Part shown: positions 5,778 through 14,137 of the stretch, in pieces
Position numbering within the stretch: position 1 is the first letter of the stretch
Layout: the number at the start of each line of letters is the position of its first letter
DNA from: Candidatus Nitrosopolaris nunavutensis
Lineage (GTDB): Archaea > Thermoproteota > Nitrososphaeria > Nitrososphaerales > Nitrososphaeraceae
Direction of reading: 5' to 3'
Assembly: GCA_002501855.1 (NCBI GenBank)
Contig: DAOM01000153.1
Location: 18,171 to 39,445 of the forward strand
Length of the DNA: 21,275 nt
Translations under genes and position numbers: made by a program
Notes under the pieces: generated by a model
Database searches by the model: none
What the model was told of the DNA's origin: nothing
Seen by the model: the letters and a program-made list of their open reading frames with translations, nothing else

Positions 5778-7721
5778 TCATGCCGATGCGGATGGGCTAG
5801 CGTCGGAGCTATTGACCTTCATCAACAAATATTCTAGCTTCTGCTGCAACATTGAATTAATTTTATGGCCGTCTGCTCTTCCTCTAAGCAGTGCCATGCT
5901 TTTACCCATGAGTATTCCAACTGCCCCGAGTCGTTTTTCAATAATTATAGACATATTCTCTTTTAGAATCTTCTCAATAGCTGTGTCCAATTCTTGATCA
6001 CTTATCGCTGTTATGCCGAGTGCCATTTTGGCTTCTTCGACTGTTTCAGCCTCTTTTTTCATCAGTTTTTCGAAAATTGAGATAACAGATTCTTTAGCGA
6101 TCGTGCCATTATCAAGTCTTTTGAAAACGTCAATAAGGATTTCATCCGTTATAACTGCTGGATCCAATCCGTGTCGTTCCAGATTAATTAGGTCTTCTGT
6201 AAGTTTCGATGCAATAAATGTTGGACGTACCTCTTTCACCGACCCGGCAATTTCCTCAAAAATGCCGAAATAATCAGAATCAAAGATTTGCTCTGCAAGT
6301 TTTTTGTTCAGGCTGTATTTCTTGGCCAGGGAATTTAAGATTTCGTCCATTGATTTGGGGACATTTTCAGAAAGGGATGCTATTCTTGAACTGTTGATTG
6401 GAATGGACGGAACGTCAGTTTCGGGATACATCCTTGCCGCGCCCGGTCTTGGTCTACTGAATACTGTTTTTCCCTCAAACGTAGCAGCGCGTGTTTCTGG
6501 CGGAACACCATTCAACGCCATCTTTAATCTCTGAATTATGGCTTCTATTGCAAGATCGACCTTAAAGTTTTGACCACCAACGAGTACGAATGCATCCATT
6601 TCGGCATCCATACGCAATTTATTTTTTATTGCCTGAACTTCTTCGCTGCTGATACCATACCTTGGTAACTCATCAGAATGAAATACGCCTCCCAGTCCGT
6701 AAAATCTAACCAACTCACTTAGTTGCTTTCCTATACGTATATCCGGATATGGCTCAAATCCTATCATACCCCCAAAACCCCTTACCCTGATTGCCTTGAA
6801 AATGCTATTATTTTCTTGGAGTGAATTTATCACCACTTTCGAAGGAGACTTCATTAAAATGTCGGTTACATCTTCAATCCTGTCACCAATTTCTATTTCA
6901 ACATCTTTCCTATCTCTTAGTTTTTGGGCAATTGTAATCAAACCATGCTGTCTGAGCATTTCATATTGTATTACTTTTACAAGTTGGTCCAATCGCTGCA
7001 CACCCTTTACTTCAACCACTGCTCCGTTATCTATGGAGATATTAACATCCTGTCTTATGCTTCCAAGCCCTCGTGCCACTCTCTTACTTGCGCGTAATAG
7101 CCTGCCGAGGGACAGTGCAATCCGCATTATTTCCTCAGGCGTGCCAGTCACCGGCTCGAGTGCAATTTCAACTAGTGGCACCCCTAATCTGTCCAGTCCG
7201 TACTCCTTAATTGTACCGTCGTCTGAAATCAATTTGGCCGCATCTTCTTCAAGACATATACTTTGCACTTTCACTCTTTTTTCATTAACGTCAAGGTACC
7301 CACCATTGGCAACTAGAATTGTTCGCTGAAACCCGCCTGTATTTGAGCCATCAATTACGAATTTACGCATAACATGCAACTCATCGCCAATATCCGAATG
7401 AAGGGCTAGGGAAATTATCAGTGCAGTTTCGAGCGAGCCGTTGTCAACGTCGTGTGGTGGTTCCTCATCGGCCTCTACTAAGCAACTAGAAGTTACTGAT
7501 GCGTAATACTTTATCGTACGCATCTTTTTGAATTCGAACAGTGCAGCAGGATCATACGAGCCCAATTCGCTCTGTGTTGGTCGCAATTTACGAACGAAGG
7601 TCGCGCCATACTTTTCAATCTCTTTAGATCTACAACTACAAAATAGTTTGCCGCTGGTTGCTAACTGCTGGTGAATTTCAATCCCGACTTTGAGATTAAT
7701 GACTACTGGATCTATCGTCAA
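5778..7721 (-). CDS. gatE: Glu-tRNA(Gln) amidotransferase subunit E
   Basis: A 647-aa protein, normal for archaeal GatE. With GatD it converts Glu-tRNA(Gln) to Gln-tRNA(Gln) in the cytosol; GatE binds the tRNA and phosphorylates the glutamyl end. The N-terminal GatB-type catalytic domain shows LKVGIEIHQQLATSGKLFCS (about 10-29), then LRPTQSELGSYDPAALFEF and the conserved RQDVNISI near the middle. An inserted GAD-like domain follows (about 275-400), then a motif-rich PRPGAARMYPETDVP (about 423-437) and a helical tail similar to YqeY that holds tRNA. The start is TTG at 7719-7721; the resulting M-T-I-D-P start directly before the first strand is as expected for thaumarchaeal GatE, and no ATG lies upstream in frame. 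It begins 44 bp after gatD, almost certainly one transcript. Confidence 0.93.
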   Translation of the reverse strand: MTIDPVVINLKVGIEIHQQLATSGKLFCSCRSKEIEKYGATFVRKLRPTQSELGSYDPAALFEFKKMRTIKYYASVTSSCLVEADEEPPHDVDNGSLETALIISLALHSDIGDELHVMRKFVIDGSNTGGFQRTILVANGGYLDVNEKRVKVQSICLEEDAAKLISDDGTIKEYGLDRLGVPLVEIALEPVTGTPEEIMRIALSLGRLLRASKRVARGLGSIRQDVNISIDNGAVVEVKGVQRLDQLVKVIQYEMLRQHGLITIAQKLRDRKDVEIEIGDRIEDVTDILMKSPSKVVINSLQENNSIFKAIRVRGFGGMIGFEPYPDIRIGKQLSELVRFYGLGGVFHSDELPRYGISSEEVQAIKNKLRMDAEMDAFVLVGGQNFKVDLAIEAIIQRLKMALNGVPPETRAATFEGKTVFSRPRPGAARMYPETDVPSIPINSSRIASLSENVPKSMDEILNSLAKKYSLNKKLAEQIFDSDYFGIFEEIAGSVKEVRPTFIASKLTEDLINLERHGLDPAVITDEILIDVFKRLDNGTIAKESVISIFEKLMKKEAETVEEAKMALGITAISDQELDTAIEKILKENMSIIIEKRLGAVGILMGKSMALLRGRADGHKINSMLQQKLEYLLMKVNSSDASPSASA

Positions 7722-7765
7722 AGTTACAAGTCCAATTTGGACTGGACATCTTTTAAGCTTACCTA

Positions 7766-9184
7766 TCAGATAGGTATAGACATCGATATTTCATTTGCAA
7801 TATTTTCCTGCATCAATTTCGTGGCAGATTTAGCGTCTTTACTGTTTGCGAGGGCCCACATTGCTTTTACGGTAGCAGTCTCTGCCATCATGTCTGATAA
7901 CGGGATTACGCCAATATCCAGCAGATCCCTACCAGTCTCGTATACAGTCATTCTCGTCCTTCCCCAGATACATTGCGAAGTCATGAAGATCAGTGTGCCT
8001 GATTCTACTGCATTTCGGATTTGTGGAAAGCACTCTTTACTAACATGCCCAAGGCCTGTTCCTTCAAGAATAATAGCCTTGTAACCTGCTGCCACCGCAT
8101 GAGATATGAACTCCGGATTAAATCCAGGATAGTATTTTAGTAGTACAGCTCTTCTGTCAAAGTCCGGTCGAACTACAAGGCCATTAGTATTATTATTACG
8201 CTTCTTAAGTTTCAGCCCTGTTTGTTCCAATTGCATTTCAAGAACTTCACCTCTGATTAGAGCTATAGGCACGCCAACTATTGATTCAAAAGCATCACGC
8301 CTGCTGGTATGATTCTTTCTCACCCTGGTACCAAGATGACAAGCAATTACGTCATCCGAAGTGGTAGCATGCATGCTAACAAAAACTCCAGTTAGTTCAG
8401 ACTTTACAGCAAATATCGTCGCCCCTATAAGATTCAGGGCTGCGTCTGATGAGGGTCTATCAGACGATCGCTGTGCACCTACTAATACAACAGGAATAGG
8501 CAAGTTTTGTAAGGCAAAACTAAGTGCGGCTGCAGTATAGTGCATGGTGTCGGTTCCATGGGAAACTATTATCCCTTGATACTTCCCCGACGTGACCTTT
8601 TCCTTTATCTTATCAGCAATAATGGTCCAGTCCGCAGGCTTCAGATTTTCGCTGTATTCATTTAACAACACCTCGGGCTCGATTGAGGCATAATTTTCAA
8701 GTTCAGGTACAGAAGCATATATCTCGGATGCCGAAAGAGCTGCACTGACACCTCCTGTCCGATAATCTACTTTACTTGCGATCGTGCCACCAGTCCCTAG
8801 CAGCGCAATTTTGGGATGTTCTTTGCTCCTGTCATTCTGGTTGGTTGATTGATTGATTTTGAATTCCTTGCTTACTTGTTTAAACGAATCTACAAAAGTC
8901 ATAATTTTCGTAGCGGGCGTATCAGGTACATCTCGAGTTGGGTCTGTTAATTTAGCAATCGATCGAATCTTCTCTGTTCCAATCCCTAGGTTGTAACCGC
9001 TTCTTAATTTGATAACAATATGATTTTTGTCCGCTGATTCATAACGCGGCATCAAGATGCCTGTAAATTCATTCTCAGAGGTCTTTATCGTAATAGTGTC
9101 GCCTACGGCAACGTGTTGTTTCCGAAGCAACTCCGCGCTCTTTTCTTTGTATCCTGTTAAATTGTCCTTATCTCTGATGGACAA
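7766..9184 (-). CDS. gatD: Glu-tRNA(Gln) amidotransferase subunit D (glutaminase)
   Basis: A 472-aa protein that frees ammonia from glutamine for GatE. An N-terminal small barrel (about 24-80: VAVGDTITIKTSENEFTGIL) is the GatD-specific domain. The asparaginase-type domain starts at about 125 with IALLGTGGTIASKVDY (Thr134), continues with IIVSHGTDTMHYTAAAL (Thr211, Asp212) and has the lysine of VRKNHTSRRDAF (Lys290). These are the four catalytic residues expected for GatD, and the small N-terminal domain distinguishes it from free asparaginase. The start is TTG at 9182-9184, supported by a TATA box centred about 31 bp upstream (leader about 5 nt) and by the absence of an ATG before codon 45. 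First gene of gatD-gatE. Confidence 0.94.
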   Translation of the reverse strand: MSIRDKDNLTGYKEKSAELLRKQHVAVGDTITIKTSENEFTGILMPRYESADKNHIVIKLRSGYNLGIGTEKIRSIAKLTDPTRDVPDTPATKIMTFVDSFKQVSKEFKINQSTNQNDRSKEHPKIALLGTGGTIASKVDYRTGGVSAALSASEIYASVPELENYASIEPEVLLNEYSENLKPADWTIIADKIKEKVTSGKYQGIIVSHGTDTMHYTAAALSFALQNLPIPVVLVGAQRSSDRPSSDAALNLIGATIFAVKSELTGVFVSMHATTSDDVIACHLGTRVRKNHTSRRDAFESIVGVPIALIRGEVLEMQLEQTGLKLKKRNNNTNGLVVRPDFDRRAVLLKYYPGFNPEFISHAVAAGYKAIILEGTGLGHVSKECFPQIRNAVESGTLIFMTSQCIWGRTRMTVYETGRDLLDIGVIPLSDMMAETATVKAMWALANSKDAKSATKLMQENIANEISMSIPI

Positions 9185-9210
9185 TCCTACTTCCGTGGGA
9201 TCTTTTTTCT

Positions 9211-9219
9211 ATATATTAA
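9211..9219 (-). promoter_or_regulatory. TATA box of the gatD-gatE operon
   Basis: TTAATATAT on the minus strand, centred at about 9215. It predicts transcription from near 9189, five bases before the gatD TTG. It drives the pair, since only 44 bp separate gatD from gatE. Confidence 0.55.
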
Positions 9220-9306
9220 CAAAACTGTGGCAAATAGTCCCTCTACCTCGCTTTAGAGGTGCAGATTCAAACGAGAGAAGGATCTAAAAGTGCTCGGTGG
9301 TTGGTA

Positions 9307-9681
9307 TCAACGTGAACGTTCGATAATCGCTATGCTTCTTGCCTCTAGAATATCCAGAACGGCCTTCTCAAGATCGTATTTTGTTATTTGTCCGAAATCC
9401 CATGCGTCAATGAATCTCCTGTACTCTTGTTCTAGTATTTTTGCAGTTTCTTGAAATTCTACCATTTTCTCAGGGCTATCGGGTGCTTTATAGCCCTTGG
9501 CAATCATAATAGGACACCTTTTGTCACCTTCGAGTGGAATATACCAAGCATCTTTTGCAAATTCATAACGTCCCGTGCTCAGAGTGTTATACATACGCAT
9601 TAGTTCATCGTTTGACAGCTTTTGCAAGTCAATTAGCCATCTTTCCTTCTCCATTTTGAACAAAATCTTTTCCTCATCCAT
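9307..9681 (-). CDS. Conserved-looking unknown 124-aa protein
   Basis: I do not recognise a family. From the ATG at 9679-9681 the product begins MDEEKILFKMEKERWLIDLQ, is soluble and mostly helical, and has the motif-like stretch RYEFAKDAWYIPLEGDKRCP (about residues 38-57) and a charged C-terminal helix ending ARSIAIIERSR. A single Cys and no membrane segment argue against secretion. The frame extends to TTG 9714 or GTG 9711, adding about ten residues; a TATA-like AT stretch at about 9722-9735 predicts a start near 9705, favouring ATG 9681. It lies between gatD and nadM on the same strand with spacers of over 100 bp on each side, so it is probably a separate transcript. Confidence 0.6.
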   Translation of the reverse strand: MDEEKILFKMEKERWLIDLQKLSNDELMRMYNTLSTGRYEFAKDAWYIPLEGDKRCPIMIAKGYKAPDSPEKMVEFQETAKILEQEYRRFIDAWDFGQITKYDLEKAVLDILEARSIAIIERSR

Positions 9682-9826
9682 TCTCGTTTCGGTACAGCTA
9701 GTTCCAAACACCAATTGTACTTATACTTATGGACAGACAGCTAAAAATACATTTTCTTCAAATTAAAACCTCCAGCAACAGGTCTCTTAGCTTGCATCGA
9801 ATATTTCAGTACTAAAGTTTGAGAGT

Positions 9827-10360
9827 CTAATGACTTGATTCGGAATGCTTCATAAAAATCGCTTTGATTCTTTCAATTCCATGTATATCGTCGACAAATT
9901 TCGCAGTTTCGGTACTGACTAGGTCTTTCCAATCTCTTCCGCGTACCATCCTAGACCTAATTTCTGTACCAGATAGTTCGTTCCGTCTATGAAGACCAGG
10001 TTGGATGACTTCAATCCCCCTTTCTTTATACAATAGACGTGTAAAGAAATCATTTGAAAACACCGACTGATATCTAGGAACCATAATATCAAGCTGGTAC
10101 GTCCAAAGAGGATGGAAGCTCACATCAGGGACAGGAATCATCAATATTCTTTTGATATCAATTCCCTGTTCTGCATCAAGTGAATCTTTTATCATTTGAA
10201 TCCGTTCACCGGCAGTAAATGGATTCCTCATTTCGTGACTTATCTGTGCGCTACCTATTACAATTACAAGCTCTTCAACCTTCTCTAGAGCAAACTTGAT
10301 AGTTGCTATGTGTCCTAAATGAAATGGTTGAAATCTGCCGACAAATATACCACGCGACAT
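9827..10360 (-). CDS. nadM: Nicotinamide-nucleotide adenylyltransferase, archaeal type
   Basis: A 177-aa protein that joins NMN (or nicotinate mononucleotide) to AMP from ATP, the last adenylyl-transfer step in NAD synthesis. It opens with GIFVGRFQPFHLGH, the nucleotidyltransferase loop including HLGH (14-17), continues with VIVIGSAQISHEMRNPFTAG (about 33-51), the archaeal NMN-binding region, and has the second ATP motif LSGTEIRSRM (129-138). Length and motifs match archaeal NadM well. The ATG at 10358-10360 leaves only three residues before the first strand, so the start is firm. It is divergent from rtcA across a 207-bp promoter region. Confidence 0.92.
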   Translation of the reverse strand: MSRGIFVGRFQPFHLGHIATIKFALEKVEELVIVIGSAQISHEMRNPFTAGERIQMIKDSLDAEQGIDIKRILMIPVPDVSFHPLWTYQLDIMVPRYQSVFSNDFFTRLLYKERGIEVIQPGLHRRNELSGTEIRSRMVRGRDWKDLVSTETAKFVDDIHGIERIKAIFMKHSESSH

Positions 10361-10529
10361 TATATATTCAACATTATATACTCATACTAGACTCGATAAT
10401 TTAAAGTAATTTTGATATCTTAGGAAAAGATCAATTTATCTGACGTGTTCTATTCAAGAAAACAACGATAATAACAATGATAATATTGTCGTTATTCTGA
10501 TTATTTTATGTATGAGTTGTAGAGCAGAA

Positions 10530-10547
10530 TTTTTATCTTTCTATATC
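10530..10547 (+). promoter_or_regulatory. Promoter of rtcA
   Basis: Two overlapping TATA-like stretches, TTTTTATC (10530-10537) and CTATATC (about 10541-10547), lie 34 and 25 bp before the GTG at 10568. The second would give a leaderless message. A TATA-like element for nadM (GATAATTTAAAG, about 10394-10405) lies in the same divergent region. Confidence 0.4.
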
Positions 10548-10567
10548 CACAAGAATGACAGATCTTT

Positions 10568-11614
10568 GTGCTAACAATCGACGGTGCCTATGGTGAGGGC
10601 GGAGGACAAATTCTGCGTAGCGCCGTCACCTTATCTGCTATAACTGGGAAGTCTATAGAGGTAATCAATATCCGAGCGAAACGTCATAATCCTGGACTCA
10701 GACCACAGCATATGCACGCGACTAGGGCTGTAGCCGAGATATTCAGCGCGAGGGTAGAGAATCTTAAAGTCGGTGCCGAATGGATAAGATTTGTTCCAAA
10801 ACCTGACAATTATGAAGGAGGCGAGTTAAGAATTGATACGGGAACCGCAGGTAGCATTCCGATGATATTACAAACAATTATTCCCGCTGTGGCGTTATCA
10901 GGCAAAAGCCTAAGTGTTCAGGTAACTGGTGGTACCGATGTGAAGATGAGTCCTACTGCTGATTATCTGCGCTTTATCATGCACAACGCGTATAAAAATA
11001 TAGGAATAAATTTCAGCCTAAATATCCTCAAAAGAGGATACTACCCAAAGGGCGGAGGAGTAATACAGGCAGAGATTAGTCCCTGTAAAAACATAAGCCC
11101 ATTTGACCTCTTGAATAGACGCAACATAGAACCTAAAATTGCGAGTGTATGTTGCCAACTTCCAAAAAGCGTTGCAGAAAGACAGATTTCTTCTGCTCTG
11201 TTAAGATTAGAAAGGCGCGGAGTTCGCTGCAATTTTTATTCGTCCTCATTTGAATCTTCACTATCCCCTGGTACTTCGATTTTGGTGTACTCTGAATCTG
11301 ATTTTGGCCCATATATCGGGGGTGATTCGATTGGCGCAAGAGACAAATCGGCCGAAAAAGTAGGGGAAGAAGCTGTGCAGAATTTTATTGAAAGCTATGA
11401 GGTCAACGTTCCAATTGATCGATTTCTTGCAGATATGCTCGTAATCCCGCTAAGTCTCACAAAGGGAAAATCGCGATATAGGATAGGAATAGCGACTGAA
11501 CATCTCAAGACGAATCTGCACGTTGTAAGCCAAATAGTAGGATGCAAATATCAAATTGAACCCGCAGAAAAAAGTTACATTGTTACTATTGAAGGTAGTC
11601 GTTTGTCAGAGTAG
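10568..11614 (+). CDS. rtcA: RNA 3'-terminal phosphate cyclase
   Basis: A 348-aa enzyme that uses ATP to turn an RNA 3'-phosphate into a 2',3'-cyclic phosphate, with a role in RNA repair and processing. It starts with the family hallmark IDGAYGEGGGQILRSAV (4-20), followed by IRAKRHNPGLRPQHMHATRA (about 36-55) and the motif GTDVKMSPTADYLR (about 122-135). A small inserted domain spans about 185-280. The expected adenylated histidine is in ATEHLKTN (His312), close to the position in the bacterial enzyme. The start is GTG at 10568: an in-frame TGA lies four codons upstream and no ATG fits. Downstream, queC begins 52 bp later with its own TATA box, so the two are probably separate transcripts. 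Confidence 0.93.
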   Translation: MLTIDGAYGEGGGQILRSAVTLSAITGKSIEVINIRAKRHNPGLRPQHMHATRAVAEIFSARVENLKVGAEWIRFVPKPDNYEGGELRIDTGTAGSIPMILQTIIPAVALSGKSLSVQVTGGTDVKMSPTADYLRFIMHNAYKNIGINFSLNILKRGYYPKGGGVIQAEISPCKNISPFDLLNRRNIEPKIASVCCQLPKSVAERQISSALLRLERRGVRCNFYSSSFESSLSPGTSILVYSESDFGPYIGGDSIGARDKSAEKVGEEAVQNFIESYEVNVPIDRFLADMLVIPLSLTKGKSRYRIGIATEHLKTNLHVVSQIVGCKYQIEPAEKSYIVTIEGSRLSE

Positions 11615-11633
11615 TATAGGTTCTAGTAGTAGC

Positions 11634-11643
11634 ACATAATATG
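11634..11643 (+). promoter_or_regulatory. TATA box of the queC-queE-folE operon
   Basis: CATAATATGG, centred about 28 bp before the TTG of queC at 11667, predicting a nearly leaderless message. It supports the TTG as start and separates the operon from rtcA. Confidence 0.5.
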
Positions 11644-11666
11644 GTATTAATTGTTAATCATGTGTA

Positions 11667-12431
11667 TTGCCCTCCAAACTTGAGGCTCTGCCTGCTCATA
11701 GGCGACCAAGAATACGAAAAGCAGTGTGTATCGTGAGTGGTGGACTTGATTCTGTTTGCACCGCGGCCTATTTGAGAGAAGAAGGTTACAGCGTTTACAT
11801 GCTCACTTTTGCATACGGACAGCGAGCAAGATACGAAATTCAGGCAGCAAAACGTTTCGCAAGGATTTTGAAGATTGAAGATCATAGAATTGTTGATATC
11901 TCGTTCATGAAGGAGATTTATGGAAGAACAAACGTCTTAACAGACACAAAACAAGTTTTACCCCAACATTTCGATTATAGTATCGTTGTCCCACTGAGAA
12001 ATGCAGTATTCATCACAATTGCAAGTGCATGGGCCATGAGCATTGGTGCAGAACTCGTGGCATATGGTGCACATACTGGCGACGAACGATATCCAGATTG
12101 TCGTGCAAGTTTCATAAAGTCAATAACCAATACGCTGAATCTGGGCGAATCGGACGGCATAAGATCGGGAACGAGACAAAAGATAACTGTGTGGTCTCCA
12201 GCAGTTAACGGTATAGATAAGTCAGGTTTGTTGAGTAAAGGCTATAAACATCTAGGCGATCGGATTTTCGATACATGGAGCTGCTATTCCAACGGGTTAA
12301 GGGAAAAAGGTAAAAATCCTATTCAGTGTGGCAGATGCGAATCGTGTATAAATAGGAAGATTGCAATTAGCAACGCAGGTGTAGAGGATAAAACACGTTA
12401 TGCTAACGAACCCAAATACAATCCAACTTAG
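11667..12431 (+). CDS. queC: 7-cyano-7-deazaguanine (preQ0) synthase
   Basis: A 254-aa ATP-dependent enzyme that turns 7-carboxy-7-deazaguanine into preQ0, the base that archaea insert in tRNA and convert to archaeosine. The P-loop pyrophosphatase motif is VSGGLDSVCTAAYLREEGY (SGGLDS at 24-29), followed by FAYGQRARYEIQAAKRFA. The C-terminal zinc site consists of Cys206 (WSCYSNG) and CGRCESC (Cys221, 224, 227). The TTG start is taken because no in-frame ATG precedes the P-loop and the TATA box sits about 28 bp upstream; GTG at 11724 would cut the first strand. Its last 32 bp overlap queE in another frame, indicating translational coupling. Confidence 0.93.
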   Translation: MPSKLEALPAHRRPRIRKAVCIVSGGLDSVCTAAYLREEGYSVYMLTFAYGQRARYEIQAAKRFARILKIEDHRIVDISFMKEIYGRTNVLTDTKQVLPQHFDYSIVVPLRNAVFITIASAWAMSIGAELVAYGAHTGDERYPDCRASFIKSITNTLNLGESDGIRSGTRQKITVWSPAVNGIDKSGLLSKGYKHLGDRIFDTWSCYSNGLREKGKNPIQCGRCESCINRKIAISNAGVEDKTRYANEPKYNPT

Positions 12432-13128
12432 CGAAATATTCACTAGTATCGAAGGCGAGGGCATCTTGTTTGGTACAAAGACACTCTTTGTGAGAATGGC
12501 TGGATGTCATCTCAAATGTCGATGGTGTGACACTAGCTATGCTTTACCGATGTATAGTGGTAATAGCTATTCACTTGAATATGTAAAGAAGCTAATCGCA
12601 GATCACCTAAAGCCCTTTACCTACAAAGTTAATTTTACTGGAGGTGAGCCGTTAGTTCAATACGAGGCGGTCATTGATCTAGCCAAATTCGTTAGAGAGA
12701 GAGGACTTAGGACTTACTTAGAATCAGCATGTTATGACTCCGATAGGTTTGCAAAACTAATTCCGTATATAGATATTTGTAAAGTAGAGCTCAAGATGCG
12801 CGATTCCAAGGTAGTTGATATGAATCATTATGACAACTTATTGCAGAATGAAATTAGGTGCTTAAGGACGTCTGTTAAAAACCACAAAATCACATACATC
12901 AAAATTGTAGTGACTAATTCGACTGATATTAAAGAGTTCGCAGGCCTTGTAGAAAATATCTTCCAACAAGTACGTACTGCAGACATAAGTGGGTTTATAA
13001 TACAGCCGAGCGACAGGATAGATGAACCAACAACAGAACGTCTGTTACAATTTTACGATATAGTTTGTCCCTATTACATAGAGGTAAGGATTATACCTCA
13101 GTTACATAAACAAATAGGGGCTAGATAA
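12400..13128 (+). CDS. queE: 7-carboxy-7-deazaguanine synthase (radical SAM)
   Basis: A 242-aa radical SAM enzyme that rearranges 6-carboxytetrahydropterin to 7-carboxy-7-deazaguanine, the step before QueC. The opening IQLSEIFTSIEGEG is the usual QueE substrate loop. The [4Fe-4S] motif is AGCHLKCRWCDTSYA, with Cys36, Cys40 and Cys43 in CX3CX2C spacing. The SAM-contacting motif NFTGGEPLVQ is at 78-87. Length is normal. The ATG at 12400 lies 32 bp inside the end of queC, so the two are co-transcribed; folE starts five bases after its stop. Confidence 0.93.
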   Translation: MLTNPNTIQLSEIFTSIEGEGILFGTKTLFVRMAGCHLKCRWCDTSYALPMYSGNSYSLEYVKKLIADHLKPFTYKVNFTGGEPLVQYEAVIDLAKFVRERGLRTYLESACYDSDRFAKLIPYIDICKVELKMRDSKVVDMNHYDNLLQNEIRCLRTSVKNHKITYIKIVVTNSTDIKEFAGLVENIFQQVRTADISGFIIQPSDRIDEPTTERLLQFYDIVCPYYIEVRIIPQLHKQIGAR

Positions 13129-13133
13129 TAACA

Positions 13134-13739
13134 ATGATGCAGCCAGATGAAAAGATAAACATAGAAAAAGTAGATACGATACATAAGGAAAAAATAGAAA
13201 AATTGCTAAGACAACTGCTGATAGAGATAGGCGAAAACCCAGATCGAGAAGGCCTAATTGGGACTCCGGCACGTATGGCGGAGATGTACGAGGAGATATT
13301 TGGGGGATATAAAATAAACTCAGAACTCGATGTAAGCTTCACCGAGGCTGCAGAAACAATTATCGCCAAAGATATCCAATTTTACAGTATGTGCGAACAT
13401 CATATGCTTCCATTTTTCGGAAAGATACACATAGCATATGTTCCTGCTGGTAAAGTATTTGGAATATCGAAATTGATCCGCCTTGTTGAAAAATATGCAC
13501 GTAGAATGCAAATTCAGGAGAGGCTTACAAAAGAGATTGCGGATGAGGTAATGAGAAGAGGAGTGAAAGGAGTTCTGGTCATAGCAGAAGGGGAACATCT
13601 GTGCATGAAAATGCGTGGTGTTAGAAATGGAAGCGTAATACTGACAGAGGCGCACCGTGGTATAATGGAACAGAAGGAAATTCGTGAACATGTCCTTTCA
13701 CTCATTTATACCTCAAAACCAGAATTACAGGCTATGTGA
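13134..13739 (+). CDS. folE: GTP cyclohydrolase I (type IA)
   Basis: A 201-aa enzyme that converts GTP to dihydroneopterin triphosphate, the first step towards the deazaguanine base. Diagnostic stretches are ENPDREGLIGTPARMAEMYE (34-53), SMCEHHMLPFFGKIHIAYVP (85-104) and AEGEHLCMKMRGV (151-163). The zinc ligands expected for type IA are all present: Cys87, His90 and Cys157, with His89 and His155 beside them. This is the FolE family, not the MptA/FolE2 (IB) type used by many other archaea. Two ATGs stand in tandem (13134, 13137). It lies five bases after queE, third in the operon, so its main product flow is probably to archaeosine. QueD, needed between FolE and QueE, is not in this window. 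Confidence 0.93.
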   Translation: MMQPDEKINIEKVDTIHKEKIEKLLRQLLIEIGENPDREGLIGTPARMAEMYEEIFGGYKINSELDVSFTEAAETIIAKDIQFYSMCEHHMLPFFGKIHIAYVPAGKVFGISKLIRLVEKYARRMQIQERLTKEIADEVMRRGVKGVLVIAEGEHLCMKMRGVRNGSVILTEAHRGIMEQKEIREHVLSLIYTSKPELQAM

Positions 13740-13806
13740 ACTTCAAAATCGAGAATATAGTAGAGTACACAGCCATACAGTTATTTGCATCTTAGCGACA
13801 ACAAGG

Positions 13807-13816
13807 CTTATAATAA
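13807..13816 (+). promoter_or_regulatory. TATA box of the zinc-ribbon gene
   Basis: CTTATAATAA, centred 25-26 bp before the ATG at 13837: the exact spacing for a leaderless transcript. It shows that the gene is transcribed on its own and not as the tail of the folE operon. Confidence 0.6.
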
Positions 13817-13836
13817 AGTAATTATAGGTAAAAAGA

Positions 13837-14109
13837 ATGGCGAGTACGATCTTTAGAGTACAGTCACACAAATTTAGTCAAGACAATATTCAAACTACAC
13901 TGGTATGTTCGAAGTGTGACGAAATATTTTCTAAAGAATTTCCTCTGGATCTTGAAGGTCAGACTATTGAATTCAAGTGTCCAGTGTGTGGCGCTCCTGG
14001 CGAGGCCGATCTTCCCTACAAGAGTGCCGAAGAAAGAGAGGAATTAGAAGAAGAATTCGAAGAGGTGGAGGAAGAAGAAGGCGAAGAAGAGATTGAGGAA
14101 GATTATTAG
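13837..14109 (+). CDS. Small zinc-ribbon protein with long acidic tail
   Basis: A 90-aa protein of unknown function. Residues 22-54 form a zinc ribbon: LVCSKCDEIF (Cys24, Cys27) and FKCPVCGAPG (Cys48, Cys51), two CX2C knuckles 20 residues apart. From residue 64 the chain is almost only Glu with a few Asp, Gly and Val (EEREELEEEFEEVEEEEG and on to the end), a strongly negative tail. The short N-terminal strand (STIFRVQSHKFSQDN) precedes the ribbon. Such ribbons bind nucleic acid or protein partners; an acidic tail suggests contact with a basic protein such as a chromatin, replication or transcription factor, but this is inference. It has its own leaderless promoter and converges on rfcS, with 28 bp between the two genes. 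Confidence 0.8.
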   Translation: MASTIFRVQSHKFSQDNIQTTLVCSKCDEIFSKEFPLDLEGQTIEFKCPVCGAPGEADLPYKSAEEREELEEEFEEVEEEEGEEEIEEDY

Positions 14110-14137
14110 CTATTGCTTCAAAATACCACTACATCTG

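Noticed and set aside
5812..7329. Several plus-strand open frames antisense to gatE
   Set aside because: Ser/Ile/Phe-rich translations typical of the opposite strand of a real gene; gatE is certain.
7671..8084. 137-codon plus-strand frame over the gatD/gatE junction
   Set aside because: Antisense to two well-supported genes; composition is that of a shadow frame.
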